DNA of 64,000 bases from a virus. The notes under the pieces were generated by a model. That model had not been told where the DNA came from and ran no database searches. It saw only the letters and a list, made by a program, of their open reading frames with translations. Where the stretch lies: positions 1-64,000 of IMG/VR virus record IMGVR_UViG_3300013114_000208; one strand, 5' to 3'. How positions within the stretch are numbered: position 1 is the stretch's first letter; every line of letters starts with the position of its first letter. A program made the position numbers and the translations under genes. Shown here in pieces: positions 49,027-63,300 of the stretch.

Positions 49027-50571
49027 TTAAACTACTTTAACAATGCACATAACTAATGTAATATGTGTTTCCTCTTTATCAATATCGCTTTCTAAGGCCC
49101 GCCCAATAACATTCCATGGAGTGCATTCTTCTTTAGAAGCTTTTCTTGCTGTGCCATTACCTGCTGAAACTAATCTATCACCCTTAGTAACTGGGCCTGA
49201 TACTTTAACTGGTACACGACCTGCAATTGCTACTGTGACGCCGTCTTCTTCACTGTTCATTAAGTATGCTGGATATGAACTAACAACACCTAGCACATCT
49301 TCTGAAGCATCAGTTTCACACATAGTAACTTCATGCTCACCACCAATTTGCAATACTGTTCCTGGATCATATGCATAATCTGCTGTAAAGTTTTCCGCCA
49401 AGTCAGCATATTTCGCTTGTGTTGAAATACCCGTCATTGTAGCACATTGTATGTTTGCGTATGAATCAATTGCTACATTGCCTGCTGTTGAACCTGTTTC
49501 AGTTGTATTAACTGCGGCCCATTGGTCTTGAGATTCATCCCAAATCCAACCTGTGTTAGGCTGAGTGCCACGCTCTACTATTAAACCAGAATCAAATGAT
49601 GGTGCGCCGGTTACATTCTTAGCAAGAACAATTAATGGATCTTCTACAAGTAAGTTGTTTGTATTAAGTGTAGTAGTTGTGCCACTAACTGTTAAGTCAC
49701 CTGCGATAGTTACTGAGTTTGTTGAACCACTAATAGTAATAGCAGTTGCTGGTGAACCACCTTGGTTAATACCAAATAGTAAATTACCGTTGCTTGTAAC
49801 GTTCTTAATTGTTACATCATTACCAGATACACTCATTGATAAATCAGAGTCGACACCAATGGTCATACCATTATCATTGACAACGCCAAGTGTTCCACTT
49901 GTTGTATCGTTAGCATTTGAACGCAAATAATTTGCGGCCGCAACACCACCCAACTTATCGGAGTCTGTTGCTGTGCCTGTATATTTTGCGCCTGTTACAT
50001 TTGTACTTAAATTATATCCTGGACTTACTGTTGCAAATCCTGATATAGCAACGTTTGGTGTAAAAACACTATCTTTAGAAACAATTCCTACTAATGTATT
50101 AGCAACATACATTTTTACTACTGTGTGTGTTCCTGATGCATTATCTACTATTGTATCTACTATTGCTCCACTTAATACACCACCCGAATAACTTGGTCCA
50201 ATAACAATCCACGCTGAACCATTCCATGCTTTTAATTGATCATTTGTAGTATCAAACCATAAATCACCTTCTACTGGGCTCGAAGGTGCTGAAGATGCGG
50301 ATGTAACACCACCTGATTCTACCCAAGCTGTTCCGGTATATACTTTGAGTGCGGTATTTGTTGTGTCCCACCAGAGCTGGCCAGCGAGTGGTGAGGACGG
50401 TTGGGAGGAGTTAGCAAAGTTTTCTAGTAGTTTTACGAAGTTTTCATTTTGAACTTCACCATAACCGGAATAGTTTTTACCAATTAAGGTTAAATTCGTT
50501 GTAGTGTCTAATGTTCCATCCGCAATTACGGATAAAACTGCACCACTCGTTTTGTTAACTGTATATGCCAC
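49027..50571 (-). CDS. Tail-fibre-like structural protein, GTG start
   Basis: A 514-residue protein starting with GTG; AGGAGA lies 9 bases before it. Two related segments PLAGQLWWDTTNTALKVYTG and PVEGDLWFDTTNDQLKAWNG are fibre-type repeats. A Gly/Ser/Thr-rich shaft follows, then AKYADLAENFTADYAYDPGT and VLGVVSSYPAYLMN, which recall the C-terminal autoprocessing or chaperone-like domains of phage fibres (Peptidase_G2 type). It is probably a host-recognition or baseplate fibre. The late box GATAAATA is upstream. Confidence 0.75.
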   Translation of the reverse strand: MAYTVNKTSGAVLSVIADGTLDTTTNLTLIGKNYSGYGEVQNENFVKLLENFANSSQPSSPLAGQLWWDTTNTALKVYTGTAWVESGGVTSASSAPSSPVEGDLWFDTTNDQLKAWNGSAWIVIGPSYSGGVLSGAIVDTIVDNASGTHTVVKMYVANTLVGIVSKDSVFTPNVAISGFATVSPGYNLSTNVTGAKYTGTATDSDKLGGVAAANYLRSNANDTTSGTLGVVNDNGMTIGVDSDLSMSVSGNDVTIKNVTSNGNLLFGINQGGSPATAITISGSTNSVTIAGDLTVSGTTTTLNTNNLLVEDPLIVLAKNVTGAPSFDSGLIVERGTQPNTGWIWDESQDQWAAVNTTETGSTAGNVAIDSYANIQCATMTGISTQAKYADLAENFTADYAYDPGTVLQIGGEHEVTMCETDASEDVLGVVSSYPAYLMNSEEDGVTVAIAGRVPVKVSGPVTKGDRLVSAGNGTARKASKEECTPWNVIGRALESDIDKEETHITLVMCIVKVV

Positions 50572-50614
50572 TTTTTATCTCTCCTGAGTCGACTTTTTAA
50601 AATACGTATATTTC

Positions 50615-50622
50615 TATTTATC
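50615..50622 (-). promoter_or_regulatory. Candidate late promoter box GATAAATA
   Basis: On the minus strand GATAAATA (50622-50615) lies 43 bases before the GTG at 50571. The bases after it (AG, AA, ATATACGTAT) match the plus-strand site at 871, apart from two bases. This agreement in different contexts supports a real late-promoter class. Confidence 0.6.
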
Positions 50623-50624
50623 TA

Positions 50625-51299
50625 TTATGTTGCACTACTTAGATTCGTTAATGTTTGTATCCTTATCGTATAATCTATTTGAATTAACCGATTAAGTGAT
50701 TTTTGTACTGGGTGAAATACTACATGTGTTAATAAATTACCTGTAGCAATACCACCTGATTCCCAACTTTTTAACCCTAATTCATCAAAAACATATGACC
50801 CATCTAGTGCTGATGAGTTATCAAATGCCTCTTGCCCTGCAGGCTCTCCATAATCAAGCAAACAAGTTACTAAAATATCAGTATAAATTGTACCACTTGT
50901 GTGGCTTATAGTCATTTTATTTCTTGTAGGATCTGTATTTGAGGAACTAGTTCCATCAACAACTTTGTAATAAGTTTTATTATACAAATCCGAAGACGCA
51001 CCTGAATTGTTAGCAGGTAGATATGTTATAATGCCTGTAGTAGACACGGATGTGCCACCATTACCGAAGTGCATTTCGTGTATAAAGCCAGTAGTCTGAT
51101 TAGAAATACTGTCTGCTAATGCTTTGGAAAAGTTTTCATAATGAATAGCGTTACGTTGTTCTACAAATACTTCTTCCGAATCTGGATCAAATATTTTAAT
51201 AAAACCCTCGACGTTTACGCCTGGAATTTCGTTAGGTTGTTTCTCTTGCATTTCTTCTTGCTCTTCACTGGTTTCTTGCTTGATTTCATTGTTTTCCAT
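50625..51299 (-). CDS. Virion structural protein, conserved in marine T4-like phages
   Basis: A 224-residue protein. The first 25 residues are Glu/Gln-rich; GVNVEGFIKIFDPDSEEVFV and EQRNAIHYENFSKALADSI follow, then a strand-rich body (HEMHFGNGGTSVSTTGIITY ... VFHPVQKSLNRLIQIDYTI). I recall this layout from structural proteins encoded next to long fibre genes in marine T4-like phages. A late box lies 6 bases before this ATG; the in-frame ATG at 51251 is the alternative start and would give a normal leader. Confidence 0.7.
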   Translation of the reverse strand: MENNEIKQETSEEQEEMQEKQPNEIPGVNVEGFIKIFDPDSEEVFVEQRNAIHYENFSKALADSISNQTTGFIHEMHFGNGGTSVSTTGIITYLPANNSGASSDLYNKTYYKVVDGTSSSNTDPTRNKMTISHTSGTIYTDILVTCLLDYGEPAGQEAFDNSSALDGSYVFDELGLKSWESGGIATGNLLTHVVFHPVQKSLNRLIQIDYTIRIQTLTNLSSAT

Positions 51300-51305
51300 C
51301 TGAAG

Positions 51306-51313
51306 TATTTATC
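51306..51313 (-). promoter_or_regulatory. Candidate late promoter box GATAAATA, almost leaderless
   Basis: On the minus strand GATAAATA (51313-51306) is followed by six bases and then the ATG at 51299. By T4 geometry the transcript would start one base before that ATG. It lies in the 17-base gap after the giant structural gene. Use of the ATG at 51251 would remove the leaderless feature. Confidence 0.55.
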
Positions 51314-51316
51314 CTA

Positions 51317-54300
51317 TTATATTACCTTGGGAGTTGATAGCGGTGCCTCTTTAAGGAACGTTACTTCCTTACCAGTTGCCATACCCAAACCTAAGCCGTT
51401 TGTAGCCGCGGCTGGTGTTGTTCCTTGATCATACCAAACTTTAGTATGTACTGTTGATCCTGGAATTAATTGTTGTTTACTGCCATCTACTACTTCACTT
51501 GCTGAAGCATGTGTAGCATGAGCACCTGTGCCCCATGTGCCACGACGTATTCTTTTTAGTTTATTACCATCTATTTCCCAATATTCTATACGCTCGCCAT
51601 TAATGAATATCACACCTGGCGTTGCTGTTGTTGGAACAGGTGTCAACAATTTAGTTGCGTCTGTTACATTAATTTCTATATCTGTCATTGCTAATGCTGT
51701 AGACAGTGTTGTTGTATTTGCTGATGCAATTCTATAGTAAGATGTCTTGTCAAACATATCTTTCCAAATTCTAAAAGCAATACCAGGTCGTTGTTCTGCT
51801 TGTCTCATACCACTAACAGTAATCATATCTGACGCTAATATGCTACCACTTAATGGAGTCATTACTAGTTTAGTTCCAGTTATATAGTAATCGTGGTTAG
51901 CAATTTGTGGTACACCATTTAACCATACCCATACATAATTTGAATTATTTTCTAATGCGGATATATCATATATTGGTGTTGAGATTGATACACTTACATC
52001 ACCAGCATAACCAGACGAATCATAAATTACTGCATCATATTTTTCTAGTGAAGTAGCCGTTGCAACTGATGTGCCTTTTATTACAATTGTTTTGCCTTTG
52101 CTATATCTCTGATTAGCAAATGACTGTATAAACAATTTATCACCTGTAGCAATTGTTCCAGCAGTAACAGATACACCGCTACCATTTTCAAGTATAATTT
52201 GATAATCATTTGGAATCCAATACTGCCCGTTTCTAACTGTAATTGCTATTTCTGCACCTGCCGCTGGTACTTTACCAACAGCAAATGTTATTTCATCACG
52301 TGGTGGTGTTCCACCAGTAAATGTATAATCTGTTGTAAGTGTTTTTAATACACCATCTACGTGTACCTGAACCATTGCATCAGTTACTGAAGCATATGCA
52401 ATAGTTGGATTAGACGGACAGGCATATACAGCAGTTGACCCATCACCAGTATAGTATTCTGTATCTGGTGGATTCAATCGTTCATTATTTAAATACACAA
52501 ACACTTTTGCGGCGTCAGGACCAAAATCAAAGAAGTTATCCTGACCATATGTATAAGTGTAACTTGCAGGCCATGTTGGACTGCCGGGAACAGTAATTGT
52601 TTGTTCTTCACTTTCAACCTTAACAAATGGTCTAATTGCTTCTATTTTACCATCAGTTACAGTAGCAGTTGCGGTTGCTGTGCCTGCAATTGTAACAGTT
52701 GGTGCTGATGTATATCCAGTACCTGCATTTGTTACAATTAATCCACTTACTTTGCCTTCAGCATTGATAACTGCTGTAGCAGCTGCCGCACTACCTCCAC
52801 CTCCACTAAATGTTACTGCTGGAGCCGATGTGTAGCCACTGCCTGCATTTGTAAGTGTTAATCCTGACTTATTGAATGTATGTACTCGTATGCGGCCGCC
52901 ACTTGGAGGTGCTGACGCAAAAGTTAATTTTGTTTTTTTATAATAACTGGTTGCTGTCCATGTTGGATTATTTTCTACACCGTTTACAGTCACATACAAA
53001 TATTGTGCATATTCATATGGAACATTCACAACATATTGTGTTGTTGAACCGTCCCCATAAAAATCTTGTTTAGTTGATGTAACAGTATCACCACCTGTTT
53101 CAATTAATACAAAATGTATTAATTGTCCTGTTGGCACAGGAGAAACCATTGTTATATCATTACTTCTAATAGAAACAGTATAATCGGTTGTTAGTTTCTT
53201 TAATGAATTATTTACATATACTTCAATACCTTCAAGATTTGTAGGCAGTCCGCCCTTGCCAGTAAAATCATATGTTACAGTTGAACCATTACCTTCAAAT
53301 GTATGTTTTTTAATAGTAACGCCTGATTCACGTGGTGAAGGCATTTCATATACTTTAATATCCAATGTATCAAATACACGACCGGGTACTTGTTCTTCTG
53401 GTGCATGTGATGTATATTCTGTTACAAAGCCGTCACCATCTACTACAACATCAGCAGGATCTATACCACCAGTTGTACTAAAGTCACCACCGCCTAAATC
53501 AGTATCTACACTTGAGATAACTGCTATACCTTCTGGACTAATTTCAGAATCATCAAATGCCGAAGATGAGAATGATGCTCTATCATAACCAGGTTCCATA
53601 TCAAATGTAGCACCTGTTACTTTGTTTGCTTTATATTGTAATCCTGAGTCTGCTATAACTGCATCATAGGTTAAAATGTCAGCTGTCTTATTATCCCATG
53701 TTTTTGTACTACCTGTGCCTGCTTGTCCACCAGCATAATATAATGTTAAACGATCGCTGTGCTTTTTAGCGGCCGCCTCATGTGCTGTTTCTAACTTATT
53801 ATAGGATGAGTATGAAACTGTTGCTGTTGCTGTAGCACTACTGCCACCACCACCAGTAAAACTAATTGTTGGTGCGGCAGTATAACCTGTGCCTTCTTGT
53901 TCTACAATAACCGCTGTTACTGCTCCACCGGTAATAACCGCTTTGGCACTTGCACCAACGCCTGTTGTATCTCCTGAGGCATTTGTTATTGTTACCGTAG
54001 GTGCTGAGGTATATCCACTGCCTCCAGCAGTTACGGCAATTGTTTTAACATGTGATGGTGCATCAACACGATCAAATTTAATTGTTTCTTTAAGGTCTCT
54101 TACTTTATAGTTTTCTAAATTAGCATAACCAGTTGCACCACTACCACTACCGCCTGATATAGTTACTATTGGAGTGGTTACATAACCTGTACCACCGTTG
54201 GTTACTGTAATAGAATCAACACTTGCTAAACCAGGTGTTTTCATTACAGGAACAGCAGTTGCGCCAGAGCCATCTCTATGTGTGCCATCTTCTATTGCCG

Positions 54301-57300
54301 AGAACCTAAAGAACCCGTAACCTAGATTGCTTACGTCTGTTTGTGTGAATGTGTATGTTGACCCCCTGTACAAAATAAGGTTAGGTCGTTCTGTGCCATC
54401 TATATAAAAATCTGGTTTGCCTGTGCCATCCAATACTACAGTTACAGCAAACGTTTTACTTTCATTAGTTGCTAATTTAGGTTTTATTGTAACTTTCCAA
54501 CCCATATCTTTCCATTGAGTTGTGCCTTGTTCTGTACCACTATAGTACCATAATGTATCTGGACTGTGTTCTGGTACTACAAGAACTGCCTGTGCGCCTG
54601 CGGCGCCAGGTATTTTGGTTTCATCATAAGTATAACCTAATTTCCATTGTGCGCCACTTGAAATAGTAACTATTGGTGGAGATGCTGTAGTTGCACTGTG
54701 ATCATATCCAGTAATATCATAACCAACTGCATCATATGTTGATGTTGCAGTAGTTGCATAACCACTGCCGGCAGTTAAAACATTAACACTAACTACTTTC
54801 TTTGTATAATGATTTTTCCAATCAACCCAAGGTGCTGTAAGCATACGAGCATCGTCGTCTGCTTCATATACATTAGGTGATCTAAATAATTTGTCTGTTG
54901 TATCATAGTAGCCTGGCAAATCAAAATCAGTATTTCCTATTTGTGGTAATTCAGTGTAATCATAACGGTATACATATTCTCTAATATTTGTTCTGTATGG
55001 TTTTGCTTCATTAATAAAATCTCTAACACTATCTTGCACATCATAACTATAATTTACTAATTCAGATAGTTTACGTACAGTTTGATTGATTGTTACAAAA
55101 CTAGTTTTAAATGCCCAGTCTACTTGTAAGTTTTGATCATACAAGATAAAATGTATTAATTCAAACCATAATTTATTAAATTCAACTTCTAAGTCACTGA
55201 CAAATAATTGTGTGTTTAATGCATCAATAATATAACGCAACTCTGCCAACGGCGTAGTTGTTGTATATAATGTTGTTTTAAATTTAATTGTAGCATTTTC
55301 TTGACCAATTATATCGTATACATCAGTAGTTGAGGCACTAGTATTTTTATATAATATCCATTTGCTTTGTCCATCATTTAATACTTTAACAACATCGTTA
55401 AGTTTAGTGTCTAATTTTGCGCGGTCATTTTCTGTTGCGACCGTATAATCAATAATAGTATTAGAGTCATAACCAGTAGCATACCAGTCAATATAATCCC
55501 AATATTTTGTTGTATCATATTTTTGTTTTTTCTCTAAATTCCATCTATTATCACTAACACTCCATTGATATGTTACCCAATAATTGCCTCTTGTTTCATC
55601 ACTTGCAACAATTACTTTATAACCATCTGTAATTGTATTTGTATTAATATAAGTTAGTTCAGTATATGTTGCTACAGTTTCACCATATCCATATGTTGGT
55701 GCTTTATCTGCTGATGAAATTTTTATTAAACTATAATCTAATGCCATTCTGTGTTTAGTAAATACAGAATTACAGAAGTTTACTAATACTTTAATAGCAC
55801 CCAATCTATCAATAAACATACTTTGACGTGGGTATTCCATTATACCATACCGTGATCCAACATGTACGTTTGTATCTGGTACAAGATTTTCACTTACATC
55901 TTTTCCTGCTAAACTATCACCTAGTTTAGTAATTAAATAATTGTTTGGTTTTGATAGTGGATTATTCTTTTGTACTAGTTGCCATTCTGTATGTAACGGT
56001 ATATCATTTTTAACAGTATCATATTCAATACTTAAAATAATATTCTCACCAGTTAGTCCTGTTTGTAGATTATATCCAATAAATGCATTCTGTGCGGCAA
56101 TACCAATGTATTTTAATCCATATGCAGTAGGATTTGTTAGTATTGTTGCGACAGTTTTTGCTGGCAATTTTCTCGTAGCGGCTGGTATAAAACTCTTTAA
56201 CTCAAGTTCCTTACCATGCGCCGCAAATTTAATTTGTCCATTAGCGTCCAAATATGCGTTGGAAACTTCTGGCACAGATGTTTTGTTTTTAACCCAATAG
56301 TAATAAATTGGCTCCAACGTATTTGTAGATGTATTATACTTTTGATACTCTACATATGCTGAATCATCAGCAAATTTTGGAGTGCCGTCACCTCCTAATG
56401 ATACATATGTTGAGGGTAATGAGTCACTCTCTATCCACTCATATATATTAATTTGTGTACCAGGGAACAATTTGCCCCAGTTAAGACGTTTATACTCTAG
56501 TTCACCTTGTTCATACTCAATATATTTTGTATTAGTTAAATCCCACCATAGTACCCCAACTTCATTAGGACCCCAATGATTTTTTAAGTCATTAACTACT
56601 GTTGCATTAAAAGTAACATTGTATACTGCTGGATCATAAATTGTTTTAAAACTAATTTCTTCATCAGCAACGCCTGGTATTTTGCCTTTAATTGGATCAT
56701 GATAGTCAATATAATCGATAAATTTATTAGTTGATTTATCATACGTAATGACTTTATTAATAGCACCAATATCAATTTTATCGGATTGAGTGCGTTTACT
56801 ATTCCATGCAACTTTATTATTTGTATTAGTTGCTTCTAATACAGAACCAGTATTTTGTGTGTATTTTTTAAACACTATTGCTGATGTTGCAACTGGTGCT
56901 GTTGTAAATGTAACAGTACTATTTGGTGATGCGTTGTCACTACTAAATTCTGCTTGTAACATTGTTCGACCATTCATACTAATTTCTAAATTATCAGTAG
57001 TAAATTGCCCTGTTATAGCATACGCAGTTGCCACACCGTCAGCAGTTTTTAGTTCCTCCACAAAATAATCATCACCAGGAGCACCAATTAATGCTGTATT
57101 ACCAATCATTGCAAGGCCTGTACCAAATTTGTCATTCTTTTTACGGTTTGCCCAATCTACTCGCTGTATTAATGAATATGTTAAGTCAGTATTAATATCA
57201 TATATTAAAGCAGAACCAGAATCAGGTTGAACGTCAGTGATTATAGTGTTTTGCTGGTCAAATTTTGTCAAGTTACCATCTAACGTTAATTCAAATTCAC

Positions 57301-60300
57301 TTGAGCTTGAAGGTGATCCAATTGTAATCATTGTCGCAGTATTATTAAATTTAATATGCTCACCATAAAAAGCATTTTGCGGACCATCTGGATGGCGCAA
57401 TGCTGATTTATATGTGTATAGTGTTAAGCCTAATGCTGTAAACACTGTCCCGCCGTTTGTTGTGCCTGCACGTATTGTAAGTTTTGCGTTAGCATCTGTT
57501 TTTGTGCTAACAATTTTTAACTTGTTATCACTTGTTGCGGATGCTGTTATATGTGGTATTGCTTTAGCAGTAATATCACTTACTACATTAGATAGTGCTG
57601 TACCAGTAAATGTTACTTCTTGATCATTAATAACAAGTTTATCACCAATGCTTACAGTTGGATTAGCAACTGTGCCAGTTATTGTACCAGTATGTTTTGT
57701 ATTGTCGATCCAGCATTCAACTTGGCCGGCGTTGATAGCATCCGTAGTTATTTCTTTTATTACTAGAAAGTCAGTGCCTGGTGAACCAATAGCAACTATA
57801 TGACCATCTACACCACATTCTACTTCCTTACCAAAATTTTCATTAGTACTAGATATATTACTTTTAATATCTTGTATTTTAAAATATGTGTCTGTTGGTG
57901 TTTTACTCCAAACTTCAGTTGCACCTGCAGATAATGCTGTACCATCTGCTTTGTTTGGTTGACCAATAAATGCAATAGTACCATCGTCACTTAATGCAAC
58001 ACTACGGCCAAAGTCTGTACCTGATGCGCCAGTAAATGTTTTGATTGCACTATAATAATTTCCTTTTCTTACATGGATATTATTAGTACCACTTGGTGGT
58101 ATTGAAGCGGCTACAAATGTAATTTGTGTAGCACTTAATGTATAGTCTAATGTTTCAATTTTAATTTGGCCATCTACAATTACAGTTAGTTCATTACTAT
58201 TACTAAATGATGTTGAAGAGAAAGTAAAAACATTAGTTGAACCATCGCCATTGAAGTATTCATTACTTGCTGTAACACCTGTTCCTAATTTATACATATA
58301 TGCTTTTAGTTCACCTGGAGCTCCTACTAATACATACGTGCCGCTTTTACTTACAGCAATATCATAACCAAAATACCCATTTGTTGTGGGACTTGGTGAA
58401 CGCATAATGTCAAATGGTTCATATGTTTTGTCTGTTTTCTTTTTAAGCACAATAGCATAACCTTGTCCGCTATTACTATTTGGCGCACTTGTTACTACAT
58501 AGTCATCGTCAACTGCCATATCAAATTGCCAGCCTGCCCAACCACTATTCTTTAATTTACTACCATCCACAACAGTATTGCTATATGTGAACTCTCCAGG
58601 CGTTAATGCAATTGTTTGTGCATTACTACCACCTGGATCTACTGGCACTGTGTCTGTTTCTAATGTTGGTATCTCTTTAAATGTTGGTCCAATAATGTAA
58701 GGATATACTGGAACGCCAGCACTAGTAATTGTTAAGAAGTAAGCATAAGTTCCATCAGGATAATCTGGCGTTACACAGTAACGACCATTGTGCTTGTCTA
58801 ATGTTCCTACAGCAGAATTAAACTGATAGTCATTTATAAATGTACCTGCAGGGTATTCTGTGTATGTATAACCACGTCCAGATACTGGATCTGTGTGTTT
58901 TTGGTATGCTGATGTCATACGCAGTGGCGTGGTTGTTGAATCAGTGGCAGTTTGGTAGCCGAATGGGCCATAGATTGGATAACCATCATATGCATAGCCT
59001 AGGATTTTGGAATGACCGTCAGTGTGCCTCCAGTGATCACCACTATAATTGGTGCCTTGATAATATGTATTTGCTTGATATACATGGTAATCCCATTGGC
59101 TTAAAAATTTGCCGCTGTGGTAATGGTACTGATTATCTTCTTGTGGATGCCCATGTGATGCATCCATACCAACTGCCGTTGCGTTCTCTACAGCGTTCCA
59201 TTCAAATCCTGTTGGGGCAACGCCCTTGGCTGGACCATTGTCGTTTGGTAATGTTGCTGTTGCTGAAGGACTTGCTATTACAACACCGTTAGCCATTATG
59301 CCAATACCACCGAGTGGTACTGCTACTTGTGGTGCCGCTGTAGTATTTGTTCCTACACGAGTTTTAAATGTATGTTTATAGTTGCGTGTTACAACTCTAT
59401 TTGGATTCTTTCCGTCTGTTGTAGGAAATGTTCCAAATGGTGCTGGGTGTGGTAAACCATCACTTTCTACTGTTAGTAAGTAACCTGAAGTATTTAATGT
59501 GCCTGCTGTCTTTGAAGTGATATCACTTACAAATATACTTTTAACATCAAACACTGTAGCAACATCACGTGTCCATTGCTCAATGCTACCTGCTGATGTT
59601 GTATCATATACTGACCCAACTAATATTGTTGACAAGTCTTTATTGCCTGCAACGCCTTGTCCAAATCCTGTATTGGTTGCTTTACCGTTAGGATATAATT
59701 CTTTTCCTAATGTATAAGGATCTTTCTTTTCAAGTACTGCCCATTTGTTAGTGCTATTATGATTATCAATCCAAGCATAATCACCATCTTCCCACCCGTG
59801 CGTTGGTTCTGTTCTATTAACTAGTGCCGAAGTAGTTGCATACCTAGCACTTTCTAGCTTTAAAAATTCACCACGTGTACTAGTTTCATTTAAAGATAAA
59901 GTTTCAAATGATGCAGATAGATCCAAATCGGCATATAATTCTAATACATTGAGTCCATCGCTAGTAAAATTAGTTTTAACTTTGTAAACCCCGCTCCAGT
60001 CTATTGCAGGGATAGTACTATCAACAAATCTTCGTAAAATTATAATCTCATTTACTAATATAGAATCTACAGGATTTTTAAATGTTACTTTAATAGTATT
60101 TGCAATCGTATCTCCTGTTATAGATATAGGATTATTTTTAGTACTTGTTATTCTATATACATTCCAGTCATTTGAATTTTCTGCGTATGTTGGTGGATAT
60201 GTAGCAGAATTTGCAACCCACATTTTATCACCTACATTTAGAGAATTTAAATACTCGCTTTTTTCAGTAAGTTTTATAGATTCATCAACACCAGTTACTA

Positions 60301-63300
60301 TCCAAGTACCAGTTTTATATGAGGTAGGAATAGTATTAATTCCAGTAAATTTAACTACCATACCATTTGTTAGTGTTGTGATTATACCTTCTGTTGAAGT
60401 ATAAGAAGTTTTACCTATTAGTTGTGTATCAATATTGATATTTTCAGTAATGTCTACCGTATTGTTAGGTACCCAATTTTCTAGACTTAATACTTTGTGC
60501 TGTACGTCATCTAAACGTGCGTAACCAGCATCAGGCAAATAATCTCTTGTGCTAATATCCTCTGCTAAATTTTTAAATACATTTTTGTTAAACTGTCTTG
60601 GTTCAAGTGGTTTTTGATATAAGTCACTTGGCCTATGTGTAATATTTGTATTTTTATATTGTTCAGCAGTATTAATAATCTCAATTAGTTCTGGATTATC
60701 TGTAAATTCATTTTCTTTTAGTTTAAATTCAATTACTTGTGAACTTGCTACAGAACCGTACTCACCAACTCTAAATGCCCACTCTTCGTATAAGTTAAGT
60801 GTGCTATCTATTGCTGGTAGTTTTGCTCTTAATAATTTATTAGTAATAGATGATGTGCCTTTCTCTTTAATAAATCCTTGATAGAATTTCTTTTGAGCTA
60901 TATCACCAATTTGTAAATTTTCTAAATATTTTCTATTTTGAAAACCTATCAAATTAGATGCCAATGTATCAGTTTCTATAATTCTTCCATCATCTTCAAT
61001 TTCATAATAACCTCTAAAGTTGTCTGCTTTAGAGTCTAGGTTAGTTAATAAGCCACCATTAACCCGATCTAATAATTTCCATTTACTAAAGTCAAATTTT
61101 CCAAGTTCTGTTAAATCATTTGGGTCATGATTAAATTTACTAGCATAAAATTTATCTTTAAATTTTACTATTTCTCCAATTGGATAACTTTTATTAATGT
61201 CCCAATCATCAACGGTATCATCTAATAATACATAACCTGGTAACTGTTGTGTACCATCCCATAGTTCAGTTTTATAACCAACTAGTTTAATTCTATTTTG
61301 TCTACTACCAGTAAATAATGACCAAATAACATCCTTAAACACTGTTTCATTTTCAAGTATTAATAAATGTTCTGTTTGTATAGGATTAAATGTAGCCGCG
61401 TATATACCGTCAGTATTATCACTAACGGATAGTTGAAAATTATTGTCTATTCTACTATAAAATAAATTGTTTACTGAAATTCTATCTCTATTTTGATCTA
61501 TAACACTCGATGGTAACATATTATTTGACATTGTATCAATTTGTGCTGATACTAAATTCAATTTAATAGTATTTGCTCCAGCACTACACGTAATCATTGA
61601 TCCTATAGAAAAGTTATGCAAAGTCCAGAATAAAAATTCTTTTGCAGTATTTTTCCAATCTTCAATATAGTCAAACCCATTTGTTACATTATCAAATACA
61701 AAGCCAACACTTTCTAAATATCTTCCATAACTAATTAAAAAGTCATATACTTCTTGAACTGTTGTGTATTCTTTACCATATGGTATAGTTGCAACTGTTG
61801 TGCTATAGTCATCATATTGAGTTGCTGACACGCCACCAATTGTGGGTAATTTGGCAATGCGAGTAAGATTAGCCAAGTCATCACCGTCACCTGCTATAAA
61901 CGCAGTTTTAACTTGATAATAGATATCACCAGATTTAATATATTCATTAACAGAGTAAGATCGCCCAGTGATTAATTCTGAGCATTTAGGAGCATATCCT
62001 CCAACACTTACAGTTCGTCGTCTATTACTAGTAATAATACTTGGTAAAATTTTAAATGTTGGTTGTTTTTTATTATAACCATCTATTTTCCAACCACCCG
62101 TGCTTCTTGTAATAATTACGCCACTATAATTGATACTTTGGATAGGACTACTTTCCATTAAATGAAAATTGTAATCTTCTTGTGGTATAAAAATATCTGT
62201 TGTGGATTTAGAAGGAGATATTTGTTCTAGTATGATTTTTAATTTATCTTTATCAGCAAACCCCGACATCTTATATGCTAAATTAATACCCAAAGCATTT
62301 AATTGTTTATAAAATGTTGTTGTATTAAGACCTAAATATTTTGAATAATCTACTACCCAATTGTTATAACCTAATGTATAATCAACTGTTGAATCTGTAT
62401 TAATGTATGAATGTATCTTAGATACATTTGGTTTAATAGGTAAAGTAGTCGTTTTATCAACATAATGCCCCAACATGTTAGTGGTTATTTTACTTGTATC
62501 AAACATAAATTCACAATATTTTGCTGGTTTTGTTAAGGCTAGTAATATTTGAATTGCAAAAGGATAATAACTGCTTCGGCGCCATGCTGTTTCAACAGGG
62601 CCTTGGTGCCCAACTGAAAAGTTTCCTTGAATTTCTCCAGTCACAAGTCCAACTATACCAATACTTGTTGGTGATTTTAAATCGCCGGCCGCGTCAGTTG
62701 GTATAAAAGTAGCCACCAATCCAGGACGAGCATATTCAATATATGTGCCTGCTCTATCACCACTTACAATTTTACCTGCTTCTATATCTGTCCACAGCAC
62801 CAAGTTGTCTTTAGTGTATGGAGCAGGGCCGTAAGTTGTTTCCCACCAACTTGGTTTAATGCTAAATCCAAGCATTTCCCACGGATGAGTGTGTGGGCGA
62901 TCAGTATCATAAAAGTATTTGTAAATTGCTCTCCAATAACCTGGTAAAAATTCCGCATCACTTAAGGTATCTTTTATGTTTTTATAATTGTAAGTCCAAT
63001 CAGAACCAGAAACATAATAACTATTTTTAGTATAATCAACATTATTATTATTCGCCCATTGTGCTAATTCTATGGCTAATATGTTGTTTACAGTGTCTGT
63101 TGAGTATTGTGTTTTTCTAAAACGAGATGGTATTACACTATTAATATCTACTAGCTTAAAGTTATATACTGCTTTTATATTATTATAAATTCGTCTTTCT
63201 AACTCTAATAATAAATCATCTCTATAATCACTATATGCTGGTGTAATAGATCCATCATGTCCCTGTATTACGTCAATAGTAGTTGTGTATGTGTCATCAG

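Noticed and set aside
58840-59292. Open frame of 150 codons on the plus strand
   Set aside because: It is antisense to the YHYH-domain region of the giant structural protein and has no recognisable motif.
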